From Bacillota bacterium (lineage in GTDB: Bacteria > Bacillota > UBA4882 > UBA10575): DNA of 64,000 bases. The stretch covers positions 42,514 through 106,513 of the forward strand of contig DUOH01000038.1 of the NCBI GenBank assembly GCA_012838955.1. The letters are read 5' to 3'. Below, piece by piece: positions 37,969-46,355 of this stretch (positions within the stretch are counted from its first letter, which is position 1; every line of letters starts with the position of its first letter). The position numbers and the translations under genes were made by a program. The notes under the pieces were generated by a model. It worked only from the letters and a program-made list of their open reading frames with translations, searched no databases and was not told the origin of the DNA.

Positions 37969-38709
37969 TCAGTCCAGTGCGAAAATTAGCGCCCTAGCCG
38001 CTAAAAGACCCGCTACCAAAGGAAGCAAGGACTTTTTCTTCCTTCCTCCCCGCCAGGAAAGAGGCAATAGCTCGACTCCAACGAGAAAAAGCATGGCCCC
38101 TGCGGCAAACCCTAAGGCGGAAGCAGTCATCAACGGCGAAAGACGACCGATGATCCCCCCCATGAGCGCACCGACGCCCATCGGTAATTCGGTTAAACTC
38201 AAGATTAAGGTCACCTTTTGCCAGCTGATTCCCCCCAGTTTTAAAGTGGTGGCTACCGCCAGACCTTCCGGTATATTGTGCGCTGCCATTAATAAAGCCA
38301 GTTCCTTCCAGAGGGAGGATGATGGGTTTTCTGCAAAAACTGCGCCCACCGCCACTCCTTCAGGTAAATTGTGCATGGCAATGCCTAGCCCCAACAACAT
38401 CCCGGCCCGGGTAAAGCAAAAATGTATCCCTTGGTCCGAGGAATCAAAGGGCCGATCAGCCGGTTTATAGCGGGAACGAAGAAGGATGATGAAGAAGATC
38501 CCCGCCAGAATTCCACCCCAAGCGCTTGCTGTATCCAAACGAACGGCCTCCGGATATAGATCCCAAAGCACAATCCCAAGCATCATGCCTCCGGAGAACC
38601 CTACCAACTCTCTGTCTTTATCTTTGACCAAATAGGGGGCTAAACCAGCCATACATCCTCCGATTCCGGTTCCAAAGAGGCCCACGGCAAAACCGATTAC
38701 CGTAGCCAT
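37969..38709 (-). CDS. ZIP family divalent metal transporter
   Basis: Integral membrane protein of 246 aa with about eight hydrophobic segments. It has the two ZIP signature helices with metal ligands: GIAMHNLPEGVAVGAVF and LLMAAHNIPEGLAVATTL, which form the binuclear transport site. A histidine/charged loop (PADRPFDSSDQGIHF) lies between helices 3 and 4. ZIP proteins import zinc or other divalent ions; some Firmicute members of this subgroup are described only as ZIP family. GGGGTAA precedes the ATG. It is transcribed divergently from a YdcZ-type transporter. Confidence 0.9.
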   Translation of the reverse strand: MATVIGFAVGLFGTGIGGCMAGLAPYLVKDKDRELVGFSGGMMLGIVLWDLYPEAVRLDTASAWGGILAGIFFIILLRSRYKPADRPFDSSDQGIHFCFTRAGMLLGLGIAMHNLPEGVAVGAVFAENPSSSLWKELALLMAAHNIPEGLAVATTLKLGGISWQKVTLILSLTELPMGVGALMGGIIGRLSPLMTASALGFAAGAMLFLVGVELLPLSWRGGRKKKSLLPLVAGLLAARALIFALD

Positions 38710-38859
38710 GAATATTACCCCATTCCTTCACCCCCTGTTTATTCTATTCCGCCCAAGTCCTTGGATATGTGCGAGAAAGACGGGAGAGAATAAAACTCGG
38801 AGTGTACTGAGCCTCTGTTGGCTACTTACTGTTCTCATTGAAAAGAAGGGGGAAGTCTT

Positions 38860-39312
38860 GTGCAGAACGGAGGATGGCTCTTCTTTTTATTACTGGCCGG
38901 GATCGCCGGGTCTTTAATGGCTGTGCAGGGAAGTCTCAATTCTCTATTGGGGGAGAGTATAGGACTTTTGTATATGAGCTTTGCCATTCACCTCTTAGCG
39001 GTGATCACCGCCGGAGTACTAGTTCTCTTCTTTCCACCCCCGTCGGATCTGCTCAAAAAAATAACGGCCACTCCACCTTATGCTTGGTTAGGAGGGCCGC
39101 TCGGCTTGGCCATCATCTTCGGCGTGGCAATGTCCATCCCCCGGCTGGGAGTGGGAGTAGCCACTACCGGAATCATCTTCTTTCAACTATTCACAGCCTA
39201 TCTAATTGATCACTTCGGCCTCTTCAGCCAAGAACACTCTCCCTTTACCTGGATAAAGGCAGTCGGGATCCTCTTCATGGTCACAGGTTCTTATCTGCTC
39301 TTGAAGAAATAG
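38860..39312 (+). CDS. DMT superfamily protein, YdcZ/DUF606 type
   Basis: Inner membrane protein of 150 aa with five or so hydrophobic helices, typical of the short DMT_YdcZ (DUF606) family. The conserved pattern GSLMAVQGSLNSLLGESIG near the N-terminus and WLGGPLGLAIIFGVAMSIPRLGVGVAT in the middle support this. Such proteins often act as pairs, but only one copy is present here. GTG 38860 has AAGGGGG upstream. Its stop codon abuts that of the convergent cheY-like gene at 39313 with no bases between and no terminator. The substrate is unknown. Confidence 0.85.
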   Translation: MQNGGWLFFLLLAGIAGSLMAVQGSLNSLLGESIGLLYMSFAIHLLAVITAGVLVLFFPPPSDLLKKITATPPYAWLGGPLGLAIIFGVAMSIPRLGVGVATTGIIFFQLFTAYLIDHFGLFSQEHSPFTWIKAVGILFMVTGSYLLLKK

Positions 39313-39678
39313 TTATCCTTTAATAACAGCGGCGACTACATCCAAAACCTTCTGGGCCTCAAAGGGTTTTAAGATATAATTCTTAGCGCCTGCTTCCACT
39401 GCTTCAATTACCTTGGCTTTGGAACCGATGGAGGAGCACATAATAATCTTGGCGTTAGGATCGATGCTCATGATCTCCTTAACCGCTTCAATCCCCTTCA
39501 TCTCAGGCATAGTAATATCCATGATCACCAAATCAGGCATGAGTTCCCTGTATTTTGCCACCGCCTGTGTTCCGGTGATAGCCTCTCCTGCTATTTCATA
39601 GCCGGCTTCTGTAAAAATCCGCTTCAGCATCAACCTAACTACTTGAGCATCGTCAACTAATAAAACACGCACACTCAT
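39313..39678 (-). CDS. Single-domain response regulator, CheY-like (copy 1)
   Basis: A 121-aa receiver domain without output module. It has the acidic pair LLVDDAQ, the phospho-acceptor DLVIMDITMPEMKG, the Thr/Ser region IIMCSSIG and the conserved Lys in NYILKPF. The frame is open to 39732, but ATG 39678 has GAAGG at 7 bases. It closely resembles the next CheY-like protein, so the pair arose by tandem duplication. No chemotaxis kinase or flagellar gene is in the window; it may serve a motor or a sporulation phosphorelay elsewhere. Confidence 0.92.
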   Translation of the reverse strand: MSVRVLLVDDAQVVRLMLKRIFTEAGYEIAGEAITGTQAVAKYRELMPDLVIMDITMPEMKGIEAVKEIMSIDPNAKIIMCSSIGSKAKVIEAVEAGAKNYILKPFEAQKVLDVVAAVIKG

Positions 39679-39703
39679 AGCAAAACCTTCCCTTTTATTA
39701 TTC

Positions 39704-39736
39704 TTAAGTGAAGTTCTTCCTTTAATCTTCACTTAA
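39704..39736. repeat. Inverted repeat in the leader of CheY-like copy 1
   Basis: Perfect 10-bp arms TTAAGTGAAG and CTTCACTTAA separated by 13 bases, between the promoter and the ribosome site. It may form an mRNA-stabilising hairpin or be an operator. Confidence 0.5.
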
Positions 39737-39784
39737 CTGCCGCTTGTGGGACTGTCTCGCCCTATTAACTTATCATGCAATGAA

Positions 39785-39814
39785 TTTATAGTAGATGCGT
39801 TTATACACTATCAA
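39785..39814 (-). promoter_or_regulatory. Promoter of CheY-like copy 1
   Basis: Minus-strand TTGATA (39809-39814), 18-bp spacer, TATAAA (39785-39790). It gives a leader of about 100 nt. Confidence 0.6.
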
Positions 39815-39914
39815 TTAATGTTGCTGTTTCGTGTATATCGTCCCATCTCTATCTTCACTTCATCCCATTTTACACTCGGCTTAAGGTTACACCAGTTAAA
39901 CGCTGATCCACCAA

Positions 39915-40280
39915 TTATCCTTCTAGCACCGCCCTGACAACTTCAACCACTTTTTCCGGGTCAAAAGGTTTAATAATAAAATTCTTGGCTCCGGCTTCAA
40001 TGGCCTCTAAAACCATAGACTTTTGTCCCATAGCAGAACACATAATTATCTTGGCGTTAGGATCTTGCTTGATAATCTCCTTAACCGCATCAATCCCCGA
40101 CATTTCGGGCATTGTTATATCCATGGTGACTAAATCCGGTTTCACTTCTTCGTACTTTGCTACTGCTTCTACACCATTTCCAGCTTCCCCGGCAATCTCA
40201 TACCCGGCGTCCTTTAAGATCCGGGTGAGCATTAATCTTATGACTTGAGCGTCGTCTACTAGCATTATACGCTGGCCCAT
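39915..40280 (-). CDS. cheY: Single-domain response regulator, CheY-like (copy 2)
   Basis: A 121-aa receiver domain with the DD pair in IMLVDDAQVIRLM, phospho-acceptor DLVTMDITMPEMSGIDAV, IIMCSAMGQKSMV and the Lys in FIIKPFDPEKV. The sequence, including the start MGQRIMLVDDAQ, fits CheY of chemotaxis in Firmicutes. ATG 40280 has AGGAGG upstream. It lies 236 bp upstream of copy 1 with its own leader, so the two are probably separate transcripts. Assignment as chemotaxis CheY rather than an orphan regulator is uncertain without neighbouring che genes. Confidence 0.92.
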   Translation of the reverse strand: MGQRIMLVDDAQVIRLMLTRILKDAGYEIAGEAGNGVEAVAKYEEVKPDLVTMDITMPEMSGIDAVKEIIKQDPNAKIIMCSAMGQKSMVLEAIEAGAKNFIIKPFDPEKVVEVVRAVLEG

Positions 40281-40380
40281 ATAATAACCTCCTATTTTTG
40301 CTCTTAAATACTATATCGGCTGATTGGTCTGTTTTCATAAGAAGAAATTCTGTTGAAGCAAACCCCACCGGTAAGAACGC

Positions 40381-40425
40381 CAGCTAATAAAGAATCCCTG
40401 CTTTGCAGGGATTCTTTATTAGCTG
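40381..40425 (-). terminator. Long perfect hairpin terminator overlapping the ypeB stop codon
   Basis: A 20-bp perfect stem (40381-40400 with 40406-40425, loop CTTTG) includes the ypeB stop codon at 40419-40421. The T-tract is short, but stem length makes termination or 3' end protection likely. Confidence 0.65.
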
Positions 40426-41828
40426 GCCTCATTTCCGTACCGGTCGACTTGTTTTATTCTTTCCTCCTCTCCAGTTAAGGCGTTTATATAAACTAAATAC
40501 CTGTTCTCCTCTAAGGTCCCATCCACCTCATAGCAGAGCGTCTCTTTAAACTGATCATTCAAGATTACCACTTTCTCAATAGTATCGATTTTGAGGTGAG
40601 GGTTAACTTTCTTCCGCACCTCATCCTCGGTGAGACGGGGCTGTGGGATCCTGCGGTTGGGATCATGAAAGGTTAAATAAGCGATAGTATCGACCCCGAT
40701 AATCTCCCCGTTATCCAGGGCGGCTTTACACTTAATTAAATCCGGTTGTACTATAGTATCCCCTTTTTTTGCCGCTAAACTGACCATTGCTGTATTACGA
40801 AACTCCTCTACCGCGATGACCTCCATATTCGGAAAACCTCTTTTTCCCAAATACTCCTGGCACCTTTTAGCGCCTTCTTCCAGGGAGAGGTCAGCCCGCT
40901 CAACATCCCGCTCTTTAAGCAACCAAACCAGATGTCCTCCTTGCACACTCACGGCCATACGCAAAACAGGAGCGGCCGCCCGGCGATTCTTCTCAGCCTT
41001 CTCCCCTTTAGTCAGGCGAAACATATAGACCGGAAAATCCCCCTTACTCTGTCCTTCATAGACCGCTCTATACTCTTCACCATCCAGCTCTGCCAGACGA
41101 AGCGCAGTTTCTCTGGCTTGTTCCACATTAACCTTAGACCCGGTTAAACCCTTCGGAGTCGGCTTGAAATTTAAAAGATTACCCTCAAAATCAGCCTCCG
41201 GCAATCTCTTGAAACCATCCTCCAACATCATAAAGCCTTTGGTAACATTATTGGTATTTAATCGCTCCGAGACATCAGCGGCCATGGAAGCCATATCGAT
41301 CCGGTCAACATCCAACCACCTCTCTTCGCCTTCCAAGACCCTTTCCTGTAAGTCAGTTAATTGTTGTGAAAGATAGGTGGCTTGAGTATGGAGAGAAGCC
41401 AAAGTCTTCCAGTCTTTTTCTTCCATGGTCCTGGTCTCCCCCTGGAATTCCTGGGTGGCTTGCCGGTGACAAAAGGCGGCGACTGTGGCTAGGAACTTCT
41501 TTGTTCTGCTGAGTTCCACCGCAGCCAAGGGCAGTTGTCCGATATCTTCCTGAGAAAAGTTGGCCTGTCGCCAGATATCAGTAAAATACTCTCTAAGCTT
41601 CTTCGGTGAGTTGGAGACCATGGCTTTGCCCAACTGATCCCGTAGATCACCCACATGGAGCGCTAATTCGGAAAAAGATCGGTTGTACTGGTTCTCTGCA
41701 CGGATCTCCCAACTTCTTTTCGCGCGAAATTGAGTGTATCCCCAAGCCAAAGAAACAACAAGGGCCATTACCAGCAGTGGAATTGTATACCGGCTGGTAT
41801 TTCTGGTTTCCACATGTTCTTCTCCCAT
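40419..41828 (-). CDS. ypeB: Germination protein YpeB
   Basis: Spore protein needed to localise and stabilise the cortex-lytic enzyme SleB in the spore integument. The 469-aa sequence has one N-terminal membrane helix (PLLVMALVVSLAWGYTQF), an all-helical N-terminal region (NQYNRSFSELALHVGDLRDQL) and C-terminal PepSY-type repeats including TEDEVRKKVNPHLKIDTIEK and VYINALTGEEERIKQVDRYG. Length and layout are as in bacilli and clostridia. GGAAGGG precedes ATG 41828, and a sigma-G-like promoter lies upstream. The partner gene sleB, usually directly upstream in the same operon, is absent here. It is good evidence that the organism forms endospores. Confidence 0.9.
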   Translation of the reverse strand: MGEEHVETRNTSRYTIPLLVMALVVSLAWGYTQFRAKRSWEIRAENQYNRSFSELALHVGDLRDQLGKAMVSNSPKKLREYFTDIWRQANFSQEDIGQLPLAAVELSRTKKFLATVAAFCHRQATQEFQGETRTMEEKDWKTLASLHTQATYLSQQLTDLQERVLEGEERWLDVDRIDMASMAADVSERLNTNNVTKGFMMLEDGFKRLPEADFEGNLLNFKPTPKGLTGSKVNVEQARETALRLAELDGEEYRAVYEGQSKGDFPVYMFRLTKGEKAEKNRRAAAPVLRMAVSVQGGHLVWLLKERDVERADLSLEEGAKRCQEYLGKRGFPNMEVIAVEEFRNTAMVSLAAKKGDTIVQPDLIKCKAALDNGEIIGVDTIAYLTFHDPNRRIPQPRLTEDEVRKKVNPHLKIDTIEKVVILNDQFKETLCYEVDGTLEENRYLVYINALTGEEERIKQVDRYGNEAS

Positions 41829-41911
41829 GATTATTACCCTTCCTTTCGACCTTTTCTTCTTGATTAAGCGTCACCTACTGCAGATCAGGTCACGCTGATT
41901 TCATCTACGTG

Positions 41912-41940
41912 TAATATTCCCTGCTCAAATCTGGATATAC
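41912..41940 (-). promoter_or_regulatory. Sigma-G-like promoter of ypeB
   Basis: Minus-strand GTATA (41936-41940), 17-bp spacer, AATATTA (41912-41918), matching GYATR and six of seven bases of CATNNTA. It fits the known forespore expression of ypeB. Confidence 0.55.
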
Positions 41941-42000
41941 GAATAATCTCTATGAAGATATAGCCTTTCATGAACCACCGCTTCATAATGGCACAGAGAC

Positions 42001-42031
42001 AAAAAAGCCCTCTGCGGACAATCCAGAGGGC
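42001..42031 (-). terminator. Intrinsic terminator of the znu operon
   Basis: On the minus strand GCCCTCTG, 9-nt loop, CAGAGGGC, then TTTTTT, 33 bp after the znuB stop. Confidence 0.9.
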
Positions 42032-42063
42032 ACTCTTTGGTAATTTACTTTTTATTAATTCGT

Positions 42064-42915
42064 CTAGGGAAGTTTTAATGCTTTCTTCTTTACCATGAGG
42101 GTCACTGCTCTCTTCAGCCCCAGAGCCAACAGATACCCAATACCGGCCAGTATAATAATCATGGCTCCGGCCGGAAGATTCTTCAGATAAGCAAGGATCA
42201 GACCGGAAACAGTAAAAAAAAGGCTACAGAGGAAGGCCAGCGCCATCATACTTCCCAACTTTTTCGACCCCAGACCGGCGATGGAGGCAGGTAAGGTCAG
42301 TAAGGCGATGACCAGGATTAGCCCTACTATTTGGATGAGGATTACTACCGTCAAGGCGATTAGGCACAATAGTAATATATAAAGAACTTCCACAGGGATC
42401 CCGCGCAAACGGGCGTAATCCTCATCAAAGCAGATGGCCTGAAATTGTCGGTAAAAGACGAGCACCAAAAGTAAGATCAACAGATCCAGACCACAAAGAA
42501 TTGCTAAATCTTTGGTGGAAACAAGCAGAATGTTACCAAATAAAAAGCTAGTTAGATCCACCTTGTACCCGGGTGTGATTGAGATAAAAATCACCCCAAT
42601 AGCCATTCCGACCGCCCATAAAGCGCCGATGATCGTATCCTCATGTTGTTTGGCTTTGATACTGACCAATCCCAAAAGCACCGCGGAGCAAAGGGCAAAA
42701 ACAACCGCGCCCAACAAGGGGTTAAGTCCTAAATAATAGGCTATCCCCATCCCTCCCAGGACGGCGTGGGCGATTCCCCCGCTAATATACGAGATTCGCT
42801 TTACCACCACATAAGTTCCTGCCATTCCACAGGCCACACTGGCGAGCAGCCCGGCATAGAAAGCATTTTGCATAAAAGCGTGCTGACATATGGTTACCAA
42901 AAAATCCGTCATCAT
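42064..42915 (-). CDS. znuB: ZnuB-type metal ABC transporter permease
   Basis: Membrane subunit of a zinc (or manganese) importer of the ABC-3 family. About 283 aa with roughly eight helices; family blocks are YVVVKRISYISGGIAHAVLGG, SIKAKQHEDTIIGALWAVGMA and VGLILVIALLTLPASIAG. The frame opens at TTG 42930. A GGGAG site precedes three consecutive ATG codons (42918, 42915, 42912); I chose the middle one at 6-base spacing, and either neighbour is possible. It follows znuC by about 40 bp and ends the operon. Confidence 0.93.
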   Translation of the reverse strand: MMTDFLVTICQHAFMQNAFYAGLLASVACGMAGTYVVVKRISYISGGIAHAVLGGMGIAYYLGLNPLLGAVVFALCSAVLLGLVSIKAKQHEDTIIGALWAVGMAIGVIFISITPGYKVDLTSFLFGNILLVSTKDLAILCGLDLLILLLVLVFYRQFQAICFDEDYARLRGIPVEVLYILLLCLIALTVVILIQIVGLILVIALLTLPASIAGLGSKKLGSMMALAFLCSLFFTVSGLILAYLKNLPAGAMIIILAGIGYLLALGLKRAVTLMVKKKALKLP

Positions 42916-42953
42916 CATCTTCTCCCTCAAGCGCGTGTCGTGTAAAATTCACC

Positions 42954-43688
42954 TCATAACCTGCACTCATGCTGGAGCGAATGCATGGCGCCGTCATATG
43001 CTTCATTAATAATATCCTCACTAGTGATCTGGTGGGCGGGATGTATCTTTAGTCTCTTATTCACACAAGCCACCTTATTAACATAAGAAGAGACAAAACC
43101 TAAGTCATGAGAGACCATAATTATAGTCATCCGTTTATTCAAGTCCCGTAAGAGATCATATATATCTTTCTCCACCCTACTATCCACGCTGGCTGTTGGT
43201 TCGTCCAGCAGTAACAGTAAAGGATTAGACGATAACGCCCGCGCAATCAAGGCACGTTGTTTCTGTCCTCCGGAGAGCGTACCGAACCTCCTCTTCGCCA
43301 ACTCTAAAATGCCAACGGCCTGCATGGCCTGGGCAGCGGCTTCCAGATCCGCCGCCCGGCGCCGTGGAAATAAACTTCCCGGTTTGATTCTACCCATCAA
43401 GACTACATCCTCCACGGTCACGGGAAAATCCCGAGCAAACTCGCTATGTTGAGGAACATACCCGATTCGACTACGGACGTTTCGCGGAACCTGTCCCAAG
43501 ACCTTGACTGAACCTGAGACCGGGGCGAGATACCCCAGGATCAACCGGAGGAGGGTAGTCTTCCCTCCGCCGTTCGGACCGACCACTGCCAAGAAATCTC
43601 CCTTCACCACCTCAAGGTTGATCTCTTCCAAGACCGGCCGCTGGTCATAAGCAAAATACACCTGATCCAAAGATACGATCTTCTGCAT
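42954..43688 (-). CDS. znuC: ZnuC-type metal ABC transporter ATPase
   Basis: Cytoplasmic ATPase of the zinc importer. The 244-aa sequence has Walker A GPNGGGKTTLLRL, Q-loop GYVPQHSEF, signature LSGGQKQRALIARAL and Walker B LLLLDEPTASVDS, with the switch His in MVSHDLGFV, all typical of metal ABC ATPases. The start ATG directly abuts the znuA stop (43688/43689). The C-terminal tail has a few His and Cys residues (MHSLQHECRL). Confidence 0.94.
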   Translation of the reverse strand: MQKIVSLDQVYFAYDQRPVLEEINLEVVKGDFLAVVGPNGGGKTTLLRLILGYLAPVSGSVKVLGQVPRNVRSRIGYVPQHSEFARDFPVTVEDVVLMGRIKPGSLFPRRRAADLEAAAQAMQAVGILELAKRRFGTLSGGQKQRALIARALSSNPLLLLLDEPTASVDSRVEKDIYDLLRDLNKRMTIIMVSHDLGFVSSYVNKVACVNKRLKIHPAHQITSEDIINEAYDGAMHSLQHECRL

Positions 43689-44630
43689 TTACATCAACTC
43701 TTCTCTAATAACCTGGGCTATACTCTTCAGGTTGTTTAGGTAATCCTCAGCTAAAGGATTAATCAAGACCACCTTGCCATTGACCGCTTTAGCCACCGTC
43801 TCCGCTTGTTTTGAGCTAAACTGCTCCTGCACAAAGATGACCTTAATCCCTTCTTTCTTAGCAAATTCGATGAGTTCTCCCAACTCTCGCGGTCCCGGCT
43901 CTTTCCCCTCTATTTCAATGGGAACCTGAGTTAAGCCATAGCGATCACAGAAGTATCCCCAGGCCGGATGGAAGACGAGCAGTTTTTTATTGGTCATTTC
44001 CGAAAAAGCTTCTTCAATCTCCAAATGCACTGCGTCCAAGTCAGTCAGGAACTTCCGGAGATTACCGCTGAAATACGCTTCCTTTTCCGGTCTGAGCTCT
44101 ACCAATGCCTGATAGATCGTTTTGGCCTGTTTTTTTACTAAAATAGGATCAAGCCAAATATGTGGATCCAAGCCCCGATCATGGTGATGATGGTGATGAG
44201 CACGATCATTACTCTTTACTTGTTGTTCTTTACTGGCTGGCGCCTGGTTACTAAAGTAACGATCCATTTTTCTCAGAGTAATACCTGCCCTGGTATTAAT
44301 CACCTTCATGTTGGGAGCAGCGGCTGTAAACTTCTTTAGCCAGGCGTCCTCAAAGGGAACTCCGATGGAAAAATATAGGACAGCCCGGGTAAGTTCCGAC
44401 ATCTGCCTGGGCAATGGTTCATATGTAGCTGGACTTTGGCCCGGACCCACCATGACCGAGACTTGTACCGCCTGCCCGCCGATCCGCTCAACGAAATATT
44501 TTTGAGGAAGAATACTGACGAAAACCGGGATGCTTTCCTGATCTACATCTACTGCATAAATTGCACTCTTAATCTGTGCTACCATTAACAGAATCGCTAA
44601 AACCCATAATACCCGCTGTACTCTTACCAT
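43689..44630 (-). CDS. znuA: ZnuA-type metal-binding protein of an ABC transporter
   Basis: Extracytoplasmic cluster A-I binding protein, 313 aa. It has a hydrophobic leader (VLWVLAILLMVAQIKSAIYA, no lipobox seen), VSILPQKYFVERIGG, PATYEPLPRQMSEL and a His-rich loop HHHHHHD followed by DPHIWLDP, then VFHPAWGYFCDRYGL. The His-rich loop and metal ligands favour zinc. The frame opens at 44723, but ATG 44630 has GAGGAG upstream and starts the signal peptide; the promoter lies between these positions. It is first in the znuA-znuC-znuB operon, under a Fur-family-type operator. Confidence 0.93.
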   Translation of the reverse strand: MVRVQRVLWVLAILLMVAQIKSAIYAVDVDQESIPVFVSILPQKYFVERIGGQAVQVSVMVGPGQSPATYEPLPRQMSELTRAVLYFSIGVPFEDAWLKKFTAAAPNMKVINTRAGITLRKMDRYFSNQAPASKEQQVKSNDRAHHHHHHDRGLDPHIWLDPILVKKQAKTIYQALVELRPEKEAYFSGNLRKFLTDLDAVHLEIEEAFSEMTNKKLLVFHPAWGYFCDRYGLTQVPIEIEGKEPGPRELGELIEFAKKEGIKVIFVQEQFSSKQAETVAKAVNGKVVLINPLAEDYLNNLKSIAQVIREELM

Positions 44631-44676
44631 AAACCTCACTCTCCTCGATCTTCTTTGCCCATCGGATCTGAAGTTT

Positions 44677-44706
44677 ATTTTATCCATTACTGAGAAATAA
44701 ATGCAA
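44677..44706 (-). promoter_or_regulatory. Promoter of the znuACB operon
   Basis: Minus-strand TTGCAT (44701-44706), 18-bp spacer, TAAAAT (44677-44682). Its -35 directly abuts the operator at 44707-44723. Confidence 0.6.
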
Positions 44707-44723
44707 ACGCAAATTAGTTGCAT
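44707..44723. promoter_or_regulatory. Fur-family (Zur-like) operator at the znu promoter
   Basis: ACGCAA-ATTAG-TTGCAT, an inverted repeat with one mismatch. The same site occurs as a perfect palindrome upstream of the adjacent Fur-family gene (45288-45308). Confidence 0.7.
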
Positions 44724-44785
44724 AAAAGTGGAGACAACTTCCTACCGTTCGAAGCCCTCAAAGGTTTTCCTCATATACCCTACAT

Positions 44786-45217
44786 TTACGGTTCCGCGCA
44801 CTCCGGACAGATCCCTTTTAAGTAAGTCTCCTGTTCCTCCACTTTATACCCGGGTTTTGGTTCAGTAAAGGTTGGTAGTTTTACTCCAGTTAGGCATTCT
44901 ACTCTACCGCATTCTCTACACACAAAATGGGGATGACAGTGTTTTCTGCTACCACAAGCACACAAGGCATACCTCCATAGACGATCACCCGTCTCCACTC
45001 TGTGGACGATTCCTACCTTAAGAAAGGCTTCCAATGCCCTATATACTGTAACTCGATCCAGCCCGTTTCTGGAAAGCTCCGCAGTAATCTCTTCTTGGGA
45101 CAAGGGGTGTTCACTATCTAATAATATACTGACAATCTCGATTCTCCCAGGGGTACAACGTAGACCCGCTTTTTTCAGGATCTTTACAGCATAGTTCAAT
45201 GAATTCATCTCCACCAT
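44786..45217 (-). CDS. zur: Fur-family regulator, probably Zur
   Basis: Metal-sensing repressor of 143 aa. The N-terminal winged helix includes GLRCTPGRIEIVSIL, HPLSQEEITAEL and LDRVTVYRALEAFLKVGIVH (recognition helix). The C-terminal dimer domain has HCHPHFVCRECGRVECL and a final CPEC, giving the CxxC pairs of the structural zinc site. It lies upstream of znuACB on the same strand but separated by the znu promoter. An operator copy upstream of each suggests autoregulation plus control of zinc uptake. Start at ATG 45217 is uncertain; ATG 45208 is also possible. Zur is favoured by context over Fur or PerR. Confidence 0.88.
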   Translation of the reverse strand: MVEMNSLNYAVKILKKAGLRCTPGRIEIVSILLDSEHPLSQEEITAELSRNGLDRVTVYRALEAFLKVGIVHRVETGDRLWRYALCACGSRKHCHPHFVCRECGRVECLTGVKLPTFTEPKPGYKVEEQETYLKGICPECAEP

Positions 45218-45287
45218 CCCTAAACCAAATTGTAACCTAGGTATATTAGTGAAAATCAGTCAACATACTCGGGATACCAACTACAGT

Positions 45288-45308
45288 AAACGCAAATTTG
45301 TTGCGTTT
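45288..45308. promoter_or_regulatory. Fur-family (Zur-like) operator upstream of the regulator gene
   Basis: AAACGCAA-ATTTG-TTGCGTTT, a perfect 8-bp inverted repeat with 5-bp centre, 71 bp upstream of the regulator start. The rest of the 321-bp gap 45218-45538 shows no riboswitch; repeated TACAAT elements near 45500 may include the promoter of the downstream amino-acid transporter. Confidence 0.72.
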
Positions 45309-45538
45309 ATATTTTATCTCTAATCTCCTTTTTGTCAAGCGCGAATAATAAAAAACAACTCCTTTCTCTGGGAATACCTGGGACTCTTACTGTCTTTACT
45401 TACATCCGTTATTTTGTTTTTCACCATCATAACCAAGTCTTTCCTCAAAATAGATGGAAAGAATGAGTTTCCCTTTACTATACCTTGGTTTTCAAGTACA
45501 ATTACAATGTACAATTTTTTAAAGAGGTGTCGATCAAT

Positions 45539-46342
45539 ATGAAACGCATAACAACTGCTTTTATTCTTATGACCCTTTTGGCCTTTACTTTTTCCGGTTG
45601 TGGTAATCAGCAAAAAGAAGATTCATGGAAAGAAGTGCAAAAAAAAGGAGAATTTGTGCTCGGCCTGGACGACAGCTTCCCGCCTATGGGATATAGAGAC
45701 GAAAACGGCGAAATCACCGGCTTCGACATTGACCTGGCCAAAGAAGTCTGCGCTCGTTTGCAGATTAACCTGAAAGTCCAACCCATCAGCTGGGATGCGA
45801 AAGAACAGGAGCTTAACACGAAGAATATCGACTGTATCTGGAACGGCTTAACCATTACCGAGGAGCGAAAAAAGACCATTCTATTTAGTGAACCCTATAT
45901 GGATAACCGTCAGATTCTGGTCGTACGGGCGGATTCCAAGCTTAATTCCCTCTCGGATCTGGCAGGAAAGAGACTGGGATTACAGGCCGGATCCAGCGCT
46001 ATGGACGCCTTAAACGGCGCCCCGGAATTCAAAGATCATCTGGCGGAAGTAGTTGAATTCGATGATAACATGACCGCCCTCATGGATCTGGAAATGGGCG
46101 GGTTGGATGCTGTGCTGATGGATGAGATCGTCGCCCGTTTTTACATTCAGCAAAAGAACAAGAGTTATCTTGTGCTTGACGAAGCCTTAGCCAGTGAGGA
46201 ATATGGTATAGGTTTCCGGAAAAGCGACAGCGAGCTGAGGGATAAGGTCCAAGCGGCCCTAGAGGAAATGGCTGCCGACGGTAGCTTGGCGGAGATCTCC
46301 ACAAAGTGGTTTGGTGAGGATATCACCGTAGTGGCTAAGTAG
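45539..46342 (+). CDS. Polar amino-acid ABC transporter substrate-binding lipoprotein
   Basis: Family 3 solute-binding protein of 267 aa, tethered to the membrane by lipid. The signal MKRITTAFILMTLLAFTFSGC ends in a lipobox with FSGC. The mature part has GEFVLGLDDSFPPMGYRDE, GFDIDLAKEVCARL, LTITEERKKTILFSEPYM and KSDSELRDKVQAALEEMAADG, typical of glutamine/cystine/arginine-binding proteins. The frame opens at 45485, but ATG 45539 has GAGGTG at 9 bases and begins the signal peptide. It is followed by the permease and ATPase genes after 198 bp holding two strong hairpins. The exact amino acid cannot be told. Confidence 0.93.
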   Translation: MKRITTAFILMTLLAFTFSGCGNQQKEDSWKEVQKKGEFVLGLDDSFPPMGYRDENGEITGFDIDLAKEVCARLQINLKVQPISWDAKEQELNTKNIDCIWNGLTITEERKKTILFSEPYMDNRQILVVRADSKLNSLSDLAGKRLGLQAGSSAMDALNGAPEFKDHLAEVVEFDDNMTALMDLEMGGLDAVLMDEIVARFYIQQKNKSYLVLDEALASEEYGIGFRKSDSELRDKVQAALEEMAADGSLAEISTKWFGEDITVVAK

Positions 46343-46355
46343 TCCCTCCTCCCTT

